A stretch of DNA of 10,062 bases from JAHCHL01 sp964546835 (GTDB taxonomy: Bacteria; Armatimonadota; Fimbriimonadia; Fimbriimonadales; ATM1). A program made the position numbers and the translations under genes. The notes beneath the pieces are model-generated. The model did no database searches. It was given only the letters and a program-made list of their open reading frames with translations, and was not told the DNA's origin. Location of the stretch: contig CAZJKW010000072.1 in the NCBI GenBank assembly GCA_964546835.1, positions 1-10,062 on the forward strand, in the 5' to 3' direction. Shown piece by piece: positions 1 to 6,688 of this stretch. How positions within the stretch are numbered: position 1 is the stretch's first letter; each line of letters starts with the position of its first letter.

Positions 1-631
1 TGCGAATTGGATGGTGAAGACCTGCAGTTGCCTTGAACGGTTGTTTGTGCATTGCGGATTCCGCGATCCAAAGCGACAATTGCTCTGCATTTGGAAAAGC
101 GCTTGCTTCAATTCCTCCGGTTCGGATTTTTGCAAGCACACCTTCTGATTCTTTAACTGCAACGATTGCGTTTGGAATTTCTACTTGCCAATTTTGTGTA
201 AAAGGCAGTTCGACAAACCAGTCCAGTTCATCATTTTGTGGCGGCAGGTCAAGCAGAACTTCGTTCAAATGCTCTGCATCGGATAACAAATTTTCGGGAA
301 CGCGACATTCGTATCCTAACACGGTTCCAAATTCGAATTGTTGAATCGCTTCGATATCTTCGAAAACCGCTTGGCGGAATTCCTCTTCGGTTTTTGTAAT
401 TCGACCGGTGGCGGTAATATTCGGTTCAACTTCCCACTCTTCAAAATATTTTTCGGATTCGCCTAATCGTGCCGCTGGAATCACTAATCGGTCAACAATC
501 CAGCCGCGTTCGCTGTTAATAATCGTTTCGTATGTGTCAATAGCTTCTTCCATTGGAAGTTTTGCCGGTGGGAATAGTCCTGCGTAATCAATCCCGTTTT
601 TCAGGAGTTCTGTTAGCGACTTTGGAACCAT
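1..631 (-). CDS. Conserved protein of unknown function (3' end cut by window edge)
   Basis: The minus-strand frame is open from an ATG at 631 to the left edge, giving 210 visible residues with no stop, so the C-terminus lies outside the window. No named domain is recognised. The protein resembles, from memory, a conserved hypothetical family of several phyla whose members share an N-terminal AGLFPPA motif (residues 17-23), an IPAARL motif (51-56), a KIRTGG motif around residue 170 and an AGLHHP motif (203-208). The many short conserved Gly/His/Lys motifs suggest an enzyme, possibly a barrel fold, but this is inference. There is no signal peptide or membrane segment, so it is probably cytoplasmic. 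The start is supported by the MVPKSLTELLKNGIDYAGLF opening, where the first family motif falls close to the N-terminus. No Shine-Dalgarno precedes the ATG; a TAAGAT hexamer sits 6 nt upstream instead. The gene follows the sigma factor gene but is separated from it by a terminator, so it is probably transcribed independently. Confidence 0.85.
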   Translation of the reverse strand, partial: MVPKSLTELLKNGIDYAGLFPPAKLPMEEAIDTYETIINSERGWIVDRLVIPAARLGESEKYFEEWEVEPNITATGRITKTEEEFRQAVFEDIEAIQQFEFGTVLGYECRVPENLLSDAEHLNEVLLDLPPQNDELDWFVELPFTQNWQVEIPNAIVAVKESEGVLAKIRTGGIEASAFPNAEQLSLWIAESAMHKQPFKATAGLHHPIR

Positions 632-643
632 TAGACTATCTTA
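632..643 (-). promoter_or_regulatory. Candidate -10 element of a leaderless promoter
   Basis: On the minus strand TAAGAT (638-643) matches the TAnnnT pattern of a -10 hexamer and ends exactly 6 nt before the ATG at 631. This is the spacing expected if transcription begins at the A of the start codon. No Shine-Dalgarno-like purine run lies between the upstream terminator and the ATG. No convincing -35 element was found, so the call rests on position and on a second gene in the window (start 7446) with the same arrangement. Confidence 0.35.
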
Positions 644-654
644 GCAAATGGAGC

Positions 655-690
655 AAAAAAGAAGAAGCCCGTTTGAAAAACGGGCTTCTT
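655..690 (-). terminator. Intrinsic terminator of the ECF sigma factor gene
   Basis: Arms at 662-674 (AAGAAGCCCGTTT) and 678-690 are perfect 13-bp complements around a 3-nt centre. Read on the minus strand, the hairpin begins 13 nt after the sigma factor stop codon and is followed by a T-rich tail ending in six T residues (655-660). This is the classic rho-independent layout. It isolates the sigma factor transcript from the next minus-strand gene starting at 631. Confidence 0.85.
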
Positions 691-702
691 GAGATTGGAG
701 TT

Positions 703-1260
703 TTAGGCGGCGTGTGCCAGTTTCCCTTTCAATTCCGACCGGAGCAATGCTCTTGCTCGGAATAGCCAACTTTTGATTGTCCCTTCGGGTGCTCCGAGTT
801 TTTGAGCGATTTCTTCAACGTCCAAATGTTCATAGTGCCGAAGAAGAATGATGCTTTTGTATCGTTCCGGCAAACGGTTGACTGCTTTTCGAACCACGCC
901 GGACAGTTCGCTACGCTCAACATCTTCGTTCGGGTTGCTATCGCTTTCCAGCATAAAGGCATGTTGTTCCAACGATTCGCAAGAGCGTTTACGCGTTCTC
1001 ATGATGTCCGTGCATGAGTTCATGCAGATTCGATATAGCCACGGCTTGATGGGTCGGCTCGAGTCGAATTCACCGATTGACCGGTGTGCTTTCAAGAATG
1101 TCACTTGTGCGGCATCGGATGCATCGTCCGGATTGCCCAGAAGGCGCAACGCATAGTTGAAGATGCCTTTGTAGTGGGTTTCGACGACCAAATCGAATGC
1201 TTCTCGGCTTCCCAGTTCCGAGACTCGGTTTTTGTTCATTCCTCTTTTGATTGTTTTCAT
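703..1260 (-). CDS. ECF-type RNA polymerase sigma factor (sigma-70 family)
   Basis: This encodes a 185-residue extracytoplasmic-function sigma factor that would direct RNA polymerase to a specific promoter set. Sigma region 2 spans about residues 22-92, with the typical core-binding and -10 segment (YALRLLGNPDDASDAAQ, then PWLYRICMNSCTDIMRTRKR). Region 4 spans about 125-178 (LPERYKSIILLRHYEHLDVE, then a helix-turn-helix around 145-168 ending in GTIKSWLFRARALL). The length is normal for the group. The frame is open to an ATG at 1317, but the start at 1260 is preferred because GGAGGA (minus strand, 1269-1274) lies 8 nt before it. The gene appears monocistronic: a strong terminator follows, and no zinc-finger or membrane anti-sigma gene is adjacent, so its control is not visible from context. 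A weak hairpin could pair CTCC (1285-1288) with part of the Shine-Dalgarno. The specific ECF group was not identified. Confidence 0.93.
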   Translation of the reverse strand: MKTIKRGMNKNRVSELGSREAFDLVVETHYKGIFNYALRLLGNPDDASDAAQVTFLKAHRSIGEFDSSRPIKPWLYRICMNSCTDIMRTRKRSCESLEQHAFMLESDSNPNEDVERSELSGVVRKAVNRLPERYKSIILLRHYEHLDVEEIAQKLGAPEGTIKSWLFRARALLRSELKGKLAHAA

Positions 1261-1329
1261 TGTTTTGTTCCTCCGGCTTCCGAAGGAGCGATGACAAGAT
1301 GATATGCTGTTTTTCATAGGCGATTTATG

Positions 1330-1366
1330 ATTTTCTTAGGGAATAGGTCTATTTACCTAAGAATAT
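1330..1366. promoter_or_regulatory. Interrupted palindrome in the divergent spacer (operator-like)
   Basis: Outer arms ATTTTCTTAGG (1330-1340) and CCTAAGAATAT (1356-1366) are complementary at 10 of 11 positions. Inner arms AATAG (1342-1346) and CTATT (1349-1353) are also complementary, with GT at the centre. The result is a nearly continuous two-fold symmetric element about 37 bp long. It lies about 70 nt upstream of the sigma factor start and about 40 nt upstream of the plus-strand ORF at 1408. It is too AT-rich, and lacks a gene end next to it, to be a convincing terminator; a binding site for a dimeric regulator is the more natural reading, but no promoter was clearly placed. Confidence 0.5.
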
Positions 1367-1407
1367 TTAAAGTTTGCATTAAGAAATCTTGAAGTCCAAG
1401 TTCAATT

Positions 1408-2889
1408 TTGGATTTGTGCCAACCTTTTGAAGTGGATTGGCTGGGTCGGATTCTGGGAGAAGAGGGCGATTCCGAATCGGTTTCGGACGGAAAGAGTGCT
1501 GAAATGGGGTTCGGAGGGGGGCTTTTTGACGGGTACTCGAGCCCGGCTTGGGACCTGATTGGAATGGAATCGGCGATTCAACAAAGGTCATTTGGTGAAC
1601 AACGAAACCTTGATAGTGCCGATCCAATCGTTCACGGGAAAAATGGGAATGCCTTGGTTCGATTATGGAGGCGTGCCGAAAGGGATTTGCTAAGGGCTGA
1701 ATTTTTATATGCTTGGAGTGGAGTTTGTGGCGGCAAATCGAAATTGATTGAGTGGCAAATTTCGGAATCGTGGAAACAGTTGATGCTGGCGCAAAGCAAG
1801 CGGTGTTGTTTGAATGAGAACGTAACGAATGGGCTCGGTTATCGGTTTGCACAAACTTCAATGCTGCTATCGCGTGACATCATTGCTTACTGCGAAGGAT
1901 TTTTGAGTCGAAGCGAGAATTTTCGTGGATTCCAAAACAACTCTGGAAACCATGGAAAAGTTGAAAAACAAAACAACGGTCTTGTGTTCCAATATCGTGA
2001 TTCTGAATTTGCGGCTTCGATTTCATTGGCGGATGGACAGTTGGAATCGCTCTCGGTTGGGAAAACTGAATTTTTGAGTGCGCCAATTGGTATTCCGGTC
2101 GGTTGGTATGCAAACCATGAAACGCGAGTCAATGAACATGAAAACATGACTTTATTGGTCACACCGCTGCATAGCGAATATGGTGATGCGGTTTTGAAGT
2201 GGACAATTTTGCATGGGGATTTTTCAGTTTCCGGGCAGATAACCTTTCAGTTGAATACTTTTCCAAACAAAAAGATGATTTTGCCTATTCGGACTTCATT
2301 TGAAGAAGTAAATCTAAAATCGGATAAAGGCATGACCGTTTACGAACCGGATAGCGAAGAGGTTTTTCATCATCATTTTTGCTACATGTATAAGGGTTAC
2401 GATGGATTGCTTTACACGTCGGATCAAAGTAGTTTGGCTTTGCGACAAAATTCTGGAGTTGACTCAGTGCTTTATGATTTTGACAATCACGATTTGCCAA
2501 GAGAACAGAAAAGTTTCACAATTGATTTTGCGTTATCACCGATGAGCCATGCATCGAACAATGAACTTTTCGAAGAGAGTTTTCGAATCATTGAAGGTAG
2601 AAATGAGAATGATTCTAAGTTTAGTTTTGGTGAATTTAAGTTTATGGATGTTCAAACGGATGCATGCATTTCCAGCGTTAGGTTAGTCGGTAGCGAGTTA
2701 GAAGTTCGGTTGTTTGATGCTAATCTTGTTGCTGCGGATGCCGTCATCACCTTTCCGTGGGAAATCAGTCGGGCATATCGTGTTGACTTGACCGGAAAGG
2801 AAGTCAGAGAACAACCTTTCTCAAAAAATGTTTTGGCAATTGCCCTTGAGCCACTTGAAATTTGCACGGTTCGAGTTCAATTAATCTGA
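1408..2889 (+). CDS. GH38 alpha-mannosidase-like protein lacking the catalytic N-terminal domain
   Basis: This 493-residue frame resembles only the latter parts of a GH38 alpha-mannosidase. From about residue 82, LVRLWRRAERDLLRAEFLYA and then SESWKQLMLAQ match the helical domain that follows the GH38 catalytic domain. After about residue 195 the protein is beta-rich. It ends with the typical C-terminal pattern of the family: VRLVGSELEVRLFDAN, a DLTGKEV segment and LEPLEICTVRVQL. The N-terminal catalytic domain with its W/H/D metal-binding motifs and nucleophile Asp is absent, and the HD that normally follows the LLxxQ helix reads SKR here. The first 80 residues are not recognised. The start is uncertain: the frame opens after a stop at 1390, the first start is a TTG at 1408, and no Shine-Dalgarno is evident. 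It overlaps the convergent GH20 gene by 9 bp. Catalytic activity seems unlikely; it may be a 5'-truncated pseudogene or a non-catalytic derivative. Confidence 0.6.
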   Translation: MDLCQPFEVDWLGRILGEEGDSESVSDGKSAEMGFGGGLFDGYSSPAWDLIGMESAIQQRSFGEQRNLDSADPIVHGKNGNALVRLWRRAERDLLRAEFLYAWSGVCGGKSKLIEWQISESWKQLMLAQSKRCCLNENVTNGLGYRFAQTSMLLSRDIIAYCEGFLSRSENFRGFQNNSGNHGKVEKQNNGLVFQYRDSEFAASISLADGQLESLSVGKTEFLSAPIGIPVGWYANHETRVNEHENMTLLVTPLHSEYGDAVLKWTILHGDFSVSGQITFQLNTFPNKKMILPIRTSFEEVNLKSDKGMTVYEPDSEEVFHHHFCYMYKGYDGLLYTSDQSSLALRQNSGVDSVLYDFDNHDLPREQKSFTIDFALSPMSHASNNELFEESFRIIEGRNENDSKFSFGEFKFMDVQTDACISSVRLVGSELEVRLFDANLVAADAVITFPWEISRAYRVDLTGKEVREQPFSKNVLAIALEPLEICTVRVQLI

Positions 2890-4359
2890 AAACCAGGCCG
2901 CTTGGTCCCCCGGAACGAAGCCCGGACGAATCAAAACTTCCCATGAAGGGCGATACTTGTTAAATTCATTTTGTTTGCTGATAACCTCCAATCTTTTTGC
3001 AAGTTTTGTTAGCGGATCAAGAAACTTGATTAGTCTTTGCTGGTCAACAAAATTTTCCGGATGGAGCCCCGCAATCAATTTGTTGAATTCCAGCTGGGAA
3101 TCTTTGAATGTAATGTGATTCTGTGGAGTGCTGTTTTCATAATTCCGTTTTACGGATTCAATCTCTCGAACGATAGCAATCGCGAATGATAGAAGTTGAA
3201 GCGAAGGGGTGAGAAGGTATTGATCTGTTTTCTTTTCTCTGGCCGATTCGCAGATTTGCTGCAGCCGGTCACCGACTTCTCCGCATGCTTCTTCTCTCCA
3301 TTCGCGCCAAAGCAGAAATGGGTCTCTTCTCATCAAAACGGCATTTCGGAGTTTTCTCCATTTTCCGGGTGCAAGGTATTCAGAAATTGCAGGAATTTGA
3401 TTTCCGAGAATTTCAACTAATTCCAGGTAATCAGGTTCGCATTCTGCTTTGATTGCTGAGTTCCAATCCATACCGTTTAATCGTCTGCCTATTGAATAAA
3501 TTAGAGGCATTACCGACTTGTAATTGGTTAAATAAGTGAGTTCCCAAGTTGTAACACAAACGCCGAGCGAATCTTTGGAGGCGGTGATGTGATCGTCTAT
3601 GTTTTGTTTTGACAAATTCCAATGGCACCAAAGCGCATCAAACGTGTGCAACGCCGGACAACAAACCACTTCATAACCGGAGTCGCGAAACATTTTTGTG
3701 GATTCTGCCGGGGATTTATCGTAATGCCAGTCGAAAATTATCGTTTGTTTTGGAATGAATTTTAGGGCTTCCGGATATTGAATGAGCATGTCTCCCCATA
3801 AGCAAGGTCGTTTTCCTTTTTCCAAAACCCAATTACAAAGCATTCCGTAAAATTCTCCATAGATTCCGGATTTCCCAATGGTTTCGGCTCTGGTTTTACA
3901 AAGCGAACAATTCCCCAGTTGGTCGGTTTCGTCGCCGCCTAAATGAACCCACTCGTCTTCAAAAGCATCCATTGCATCCAGAACCAAATTTTTTGAAAAC
4001 TCGATGCATTCCGTTCTTGAAGGACACATTTGAGAACTATGAAAAAAGGAATCGCCTCCTTCTGCCAGCCATTGCCCCCTTTGCGAACGGATGAATCCCT
4101 CTAAATGTCCCAAGGTGTTAAGAAACGGAATGATTCTAAGATTGGGTGAGAATTTCTTAACGAGCCGTTTGACGACATCCGGTTGTAAAGCACCAGCGGC
4201 TTCTGCCCAGGGTGCAGATTGATATGCAAAACGGTGTTCCAAATAGAACCCGACGGCGTTATAACCGGCATTCAGGGATTTCTGCAGCCATTCGTTCAGT
4301 TCAGACTCATCCGGTGACTGTTCGCGGGCTATGTCGTACATCCATGCTCGAAAATTCAC
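2881..4359 (-). CDS. GH20-type beta-N-acetylhexosaminidase (catalytic domain protein)
   Basis: This 492-residue protein should remove terminal N-acetylglucosamine or N-acetylgalactosamine from glycans. The GH20 barrel covers about residues 1-300: RAWMYDIAR (4-12) as the first strand, IIPFLNTLGHLEGF (76-89) matching the family's P-x-x-x-x-x-GH segment, VHLGGDET (138-145) with the catalytic Asp143-Glu144 pair, LWGDM (187-191), and FDWHYD (209-214). A CSLC pair follows the catalytic motif, as in some bacterial GH20 proteins. The last 190 residues look mainly helical. The usual N-terminal GH20b domain is absent and no signal peptide is present, so the enzyme is probably cytoplasmic and may act on imported oligosaccharides. 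The start is a GTG; a stop lies 45 nt upstream and no other start codon falls between. The next internal ATG would remove the first barrel strand. The Shine-Dalgarno is weak. The substrate is not deducible. Confidence 0.85.
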   Translation of the reverse strand: MNFRAWMYDIAREQSPDESELNEWLQKSLNAGYNAVGFYLEHRFAYQSAPWAEAAGALQPDVVKRLVKKFSPNLRIIPFLNTLGHLEGFIRSQRGQWLAEGGDSFFHSSQMCPSRTECIEFSKNLVLDAMDAFEDEWVHLGGDETDQLGNCSLCKTRAETIGKSGIYGEFYGMLCNWVLEKGKRPCLWGDMLIQYPEALKFIPKQTIIFDWHYDKSPAESTKMFRDSGYEVVCCPALHTFDALWCHWNLSKQNIDDHITASKDSLGVCVTTWELTYLTNYKSVMPLIYSIGRRLNGMDWNSAIKAECEPDYLELVEILGNQIPAISEYLAPGKWRKLRNAVLMRRDPFLLWREWREEACGEVGDRLQQICESAREKKTDQYLLTPSLQLLSFAIAIVREIESVKRNYENSTPQNHITFKDSQLEFNKLIAGLHPENFVDQQRLIKFLDPLTKLAKRLEVISKQNEFNKYRPSWEVLIRPGFVPGDQAAWFSD

Positions 4360-4436
4360 AGCCCGTTTTACCGCTTGACTGCCACGACAAGAGGGTTTGG
4401 GGCGTCAAAGTGTGAGAGATCAAGGAGGATTTCAGT

Positions 4437-5366
4437 ATGCTTTCTTCACTTTTTGCGGCCGCAGTTGTTGGTCAAACGGTCAACTTAATGTCTTCGGCAG
4501 GGACAATTTATCAAGAGCCGGTATCGTTTGCGTTTGCTCCCACCGGCACTCAATTCGTAGCCGGAATGGCCGATTCAACGATTCGAATTTATGATGCTAA
4601 AACTCGCCAAGAGATTCGCCGATTTTCAGTTCCCGGCAGACCGTTTCCGTGTCCTGCCGTCGCATGGAGTCCGACCGGTGGTCGCTTTGCTGCAGGTGCC
4701 GAAAACGCAAGCATTCACATATTTCCGGTCGCCGGTGGCAAGCCGATTACATTAACCGGGCATTTGCGACCCATACAAGCACTTGCATTCGACAAAACCG
4801 GAAAAAAACTGGTTAGTACGGGACAGGATGATGTCATTCGCGTTTGGGACCTAAACAAAAACAAGTGCGTTGTGACGATTCCCGGAAAAGGTGTCAATGT
4901 TTATTTTGCAAAATTTGATAACACCGGATCAAAGATTGTCTGTGCGACGCTTGGAAAAGGAATTCAAATTTACAATGCAACAAGTGGTCAATTGATTCGT
5001 TCCTTTGGTGGTCATAGTGGAATGGGAGTCAACAATGCCGATTTCAATTCGACGTTTACTCGCGCCGTTTCTGCAGGAAGAGATTCTCGACTTACGATTT
5101 GGAATTTGGCTAACTCGCAAAAAATCAAAGATTGCATTGGCCATAAAGATTGGGTTATCAATGTTTCTGTCAGTCCAAACGGAAAATATTTTGCGAGTAG
5201 CGGTGCCGACGGAACCGTGCGCATCTGGCGGATGGATTCCGGTTCCTCTGCCGGTCAGATGGAGCGAATGAACTTTGTGGGTTCCCCGCTTGCGTGGAGT
5301 GCATCAAGTGGGTATTTACTTGCAATGGATGAAATGAACAAAATAAAAATTATTCTTGTTCGATAA
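4437..5366 (+). CDS. WD40-repeat beta-propeller protein, probably exported
   Basis: This 309-residue protein consists almost entirely of WD40 repeats. Seven blades can be counted by their repeated pattern of a hydrophobic strand, (S/D)PTG or similar turn, a strand, then IxIWD-like endings: IRIYDA (about 50), IHIFPV (about 97), IRVWDL (about 139), IQIYNA (about 181), LTIWNL (about 224), VRIWRM (about 265) and a degenerate last blade IKIILV at the end. GH dipeptides precede several blades. Seven blades give one closed propeller, a scaffold for protein contacts with no enzymatic residues. The N-terminus MLSSLFAAAVVGQT is short, hydrophobic and alanine-rich, so a signal peptide is possible, although it lacks the usual basic residues. 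The ATG at 4437 is preceded by AAGGAGG (4422-4428) at 8 nt. The gene diverges from the GH20 gene with a 77-bp spacer; a partner is not indicated by context. Confidence 0.88.
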   Translation: MLSSLFAAAVVGQTVNLMSSAGTIYQEPVSFAFAPTGTQFVAGMADSTIRIYDAKTRQEIRRFSVPGRPFPCPAVAWSPTGGRFAAGAENASIHIFPVAGGKPITLTGHLRPIQALAFDKTGKKLVSTGQDDVIRVWDLNKNKCVVTIPGKGVNVYFAKFDNTGSKIVCATLGKGIQIYNATSGQLIRSFGGHSGMGVNNADFNSTFTRAVSAGRDSRLTIWNLANSQKIKDCIGHKDWVINVSVSPNGKYFASSGADGTVRIWRMDSGSSAGQMERMNFVGSPLAWSASSGYLLAMDEMNKIKIILVR

Positions 5367-5371
5367 AAATA

Positions 5372-5404
5372 AAGCGTACGCATTGCAGTGCAATGCGTAC
5401 GCTT
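5372..5404. terminator. Bidirectional intrinsic terminator between convergent genes
   Basis: Arms 5372-5387 (AAGCGTACGCATTGCA) and 5389-5404 are perfect 16-bp complements around a single central base, which makes almost the whole 33 bp palindromic. It lies 5 bp after the WD40 gene stop and 10 bp before the end of the convergent protease gene. Flanking bases are T-rich when read on the minus strand (TTATTTTTATC) and moderately T-rich on the plus strand (CTTAATTTAATT), so it can serve both genes. Confidence 0.8.
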
Positions 5405-5414
5405 CTTAATTTAA

Positions 5415-6278
5415 TTAGTTTCTTTTTCTTCTTTTCGCTGCAAGTGCTGCCAATCCGATTCCGATTGCAACCATTGAAGTTGGCTCAGGAACTCCGGAAA
5501 GTTCCCAAATGCGGTCTCGCGCGGCATTATCGATCCGCGCATATTTATTGATTGCTCCATAGACCTCTGGTGGACCATGAGATAGAACTCCCAACGCACA
5601 TCCCAAAACGTCTACATAAGCACTGCCGCTATCTCCTGCGGCGCCGAACCCTTCAAGAGCGGTTACGTTTGGGTCTGGGGGTCCCGGATTGTCGAAGCGG
5701 TCGTTGATTAGGGCTCCGTTGTAGGTCATGTTTGCACCTGTAAAAGTGTAATTTCCAGTTGCTACAAGCCCATCCAGCTTGGTATCAAAACCCCGCTTCT
5801 TTTGGTCGCTGACTTGTGCCGCACCTTCTGCGCCGGATTTGCCAACCCCAGCCGAATAAATGGACTCACCCACCGTAGCCGTTCCGCCGATTCCGATACG
5901 GGTTACGGTTTCATTGAAATTCGCAACACTGAAAATGGCGATGTCGTTGGTTCCAATCTGGTGTACGGCAGTGGTCGCCCAAGTTCCGCCGGGCTCACCG
6001 GTTCGCGTGAATGTGAAATTGCCATTCTGTCCGTTGGTAATCACGTGGTCTGCGGTGAGGAACCAACCTGTGGTTCCGTTGTTTCCAATATAGGAAGCGG
6101 TGCCGTATTTACCGGTCGTGGTATTGCTAATCATCCCAACGCCGCTGAATTTGGCGTTTAGACCATAAGCCAAGTGCATAGCGTCGGTGTTATCGTTACG
6201 CCAAATAACGGCTTGAGAAGGCAAGACGGCAGCGATTGCGAGAATCGCTGTACCCAGCCGGAGGTTTAATTTTTTCAT
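5415..6278 (-). CDS. Secreted trypsin-like serine protease with PEP-CTERM sorting signal
   Basis: This 287-residue protein (counted from the preferred start) has three parts. Residues 1-23 form a signal peptide (MKKLNLRLG, a hydrophobic core, then LPSQA before the cut). The middle carries a chymotrypsin-like catalytic triad: His78 in FLTADHVI, Asp112 in NDIAIFSV and Ser217 in AAGDSGSAYV. The end is a PEP-CTERM signal: VPEP (263-266), a hydrophobic segment, and the basic tail KRRKRN. In this family the tail is recognised by exosortase, which processes the protein for surface display or extracellular matrix delivery. No exosortase gene is in the window. An upstream ATG at 6290 is in frame, but GGAG lies 6 nt before the ATG at 6278 and the signal peptide then begins with MKK. 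The triad is intact, so activity is likely; the substrate is unknown. It ends next to a shared bidirectional terminator. Confidence 0.88.
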   Translation of the reverse strand: MKKLNLRLGTAILAIAAVLPSQAVIWRNDNTDAMHLAYGLNAKFSGVGMISNTTTGKYGTASYIGNNGTTGWFLTADHVITNGQNGNFTFTRTGEPGGTWATTAVHQIGTNDIAIFSVANFNETVTRIGIGGTATVGESIYSAGVGKSGAEGAAQVSDQKKRGFDTKLDGLVATGNYTFTGANMTYNGALINDRFDNPGPPDPNVTALEGFGAAGDSGSAYVDVLGCALGVLSHGPPEVYGAINKYARIDNAARDRIWELSGVPEPTSMVAIGIGLAALAAKRRKRN

Positions 6279-6310
6279 AGAGTTCTCCATCGCACGGTGC
6301 TATTTGCGCC

Positions 6311-6353
6311 GTTCTAAGAACTGGTTTGCGTATGACCTGTCATTTGTGACAGG
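6311..6353. repeat. Two short inverted repeats upstream of the PEP-CTERM protease gene
   Basis: The 80-bp spacer between the membrane protein stop and the protease start holds two symmetric elements. GTTCTAAGAAC (6311-6321) is a perfect palindrome around one central base. CCTGTCA (6336-6342) and TGACAGG (6347-6353) form a 7-bp hairpin with a TTTG loop, starting 5 bp after the stop of the membrane protein gene. The hairpin lacks a T-tract on the minus strand, so it is at best a weak terminator. Either element could be an operator for the protease gene; no -35/-10 pair was recognised. Confidence 0.4.
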
Positions 6354-6358
6354 AGTTT

Positions 6359-6688
6359 TCATCCGAACGGAAAGCAAGCCGTCGTAATTGGAGTGACAAA
6401 ACACAGAACTAAAGCGCCAAACAGATAAAACCAAGTTTGCCGAGCAAGGTATTTATTCGGCATCCGTAACGCAAAAATACTTAAGATAAAACTCAAACAC
6501 CAGGCACAAAAAATGTAATGACTGGAAAAATAAGCAAAAACGGATTGTTCATGTACAGCACCTAAAACGTATGCAACGAGACCCGAAAGTGACCACATGA
6601 AACAAACCACTGCCACTGCTCGATTAATCAAAAACAGATACTCAAAATACTCAGAGATCTTTACAGTTTTGATAAAATTTCCAGCCAT
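6359..6688 (-). CDS. Small membrane protein, three predicted transmembrane helices
   Basis: This 109-residue protein is not recognised. Three hydrophobic segments at about residues 20-43, 51-74 and 84-106 would each cross the membrane, and short polar stretches with Lys/Arg lie between them (ALRMPNKYLARQ between the second and third). There is no signal-peptide cut site and no catalytic motif. Its start at 6688 lies inside the end of the dienelactone-hydrolase-like gene, giving a 28-bp overlap in another frame. This suggests coupled translation and one transcript. A GGA lies a few bases before the ATG, but no strong Shine-Dalgarno. A hairpin without a T-tract follows the stop. The overlap supports a real gene, since the frame stays open and codes a coherent membrane topology beyond the neighbour's end. 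Confidence 0.68.
   Translation of the reverse strand: MAGNFIKTVKISEYFEYLFLINRAVAVVCFMWSLSGLVAYVLGAVHEQSVFAYFSSHYIFCAWCLSFILSIFALRMPNKYLARQTWFYLFGALVLCFVTPITTACFPFG

Noticed and set aside
33..344. Plus-strand open frame of 103 codons near the left edge
   Set aside because: It lies opposite the minus-strand conserved protein, whose reading frame shows family motifs along this whole stretch; the plus frame shows none.
1269..1288. Hairpin that could hide the sigma factor Shine-Dalgarno (CTCC with GGAG)
   Set aside because: Only 4 plus 2 base pairs with a bulge; too weak to claim regulation.
1261..1317. Upstream ATG at 1317 as the sigma factor start, adding 19 residues
   Set aside because: The Shine-Dalgarno GGAGGA sits 8 nt before the ATG at 1260, inside the extended frame, and the extra residues do not look like sigma factor sequence.
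1555..1690. Possible frameshift in the GH38-like gene, with an alternative frame reading MGMPWFDYGGVPK
   Set aside because: The main frame already gives a good match to the GH38 helical segment from about residue 82 (LVRLWRRAERDLL), so a frameshift is not needed; the alternative frame meets stops on both sides.
1379..1861. Minus-strand frame of 160 codons opposite the GH38-like gene
   Set aside because: Its translation is rich in His, Pro and Ser with no recognisable motif and lies antisense to a frame with GH38-like segments.
4375..4403. TTGACT as the -35 of a promoter for the WD40 gene
   Set aside because: No -10-like hexamer lies 16-18 nt downstream.
6311..6321. GTTCTAAGAAC as a LexA/SOS box
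   Set aside because: Half-site order and spacing do not match the known LexA boxes I can recall; it is kept only as an unexplained palindrome.
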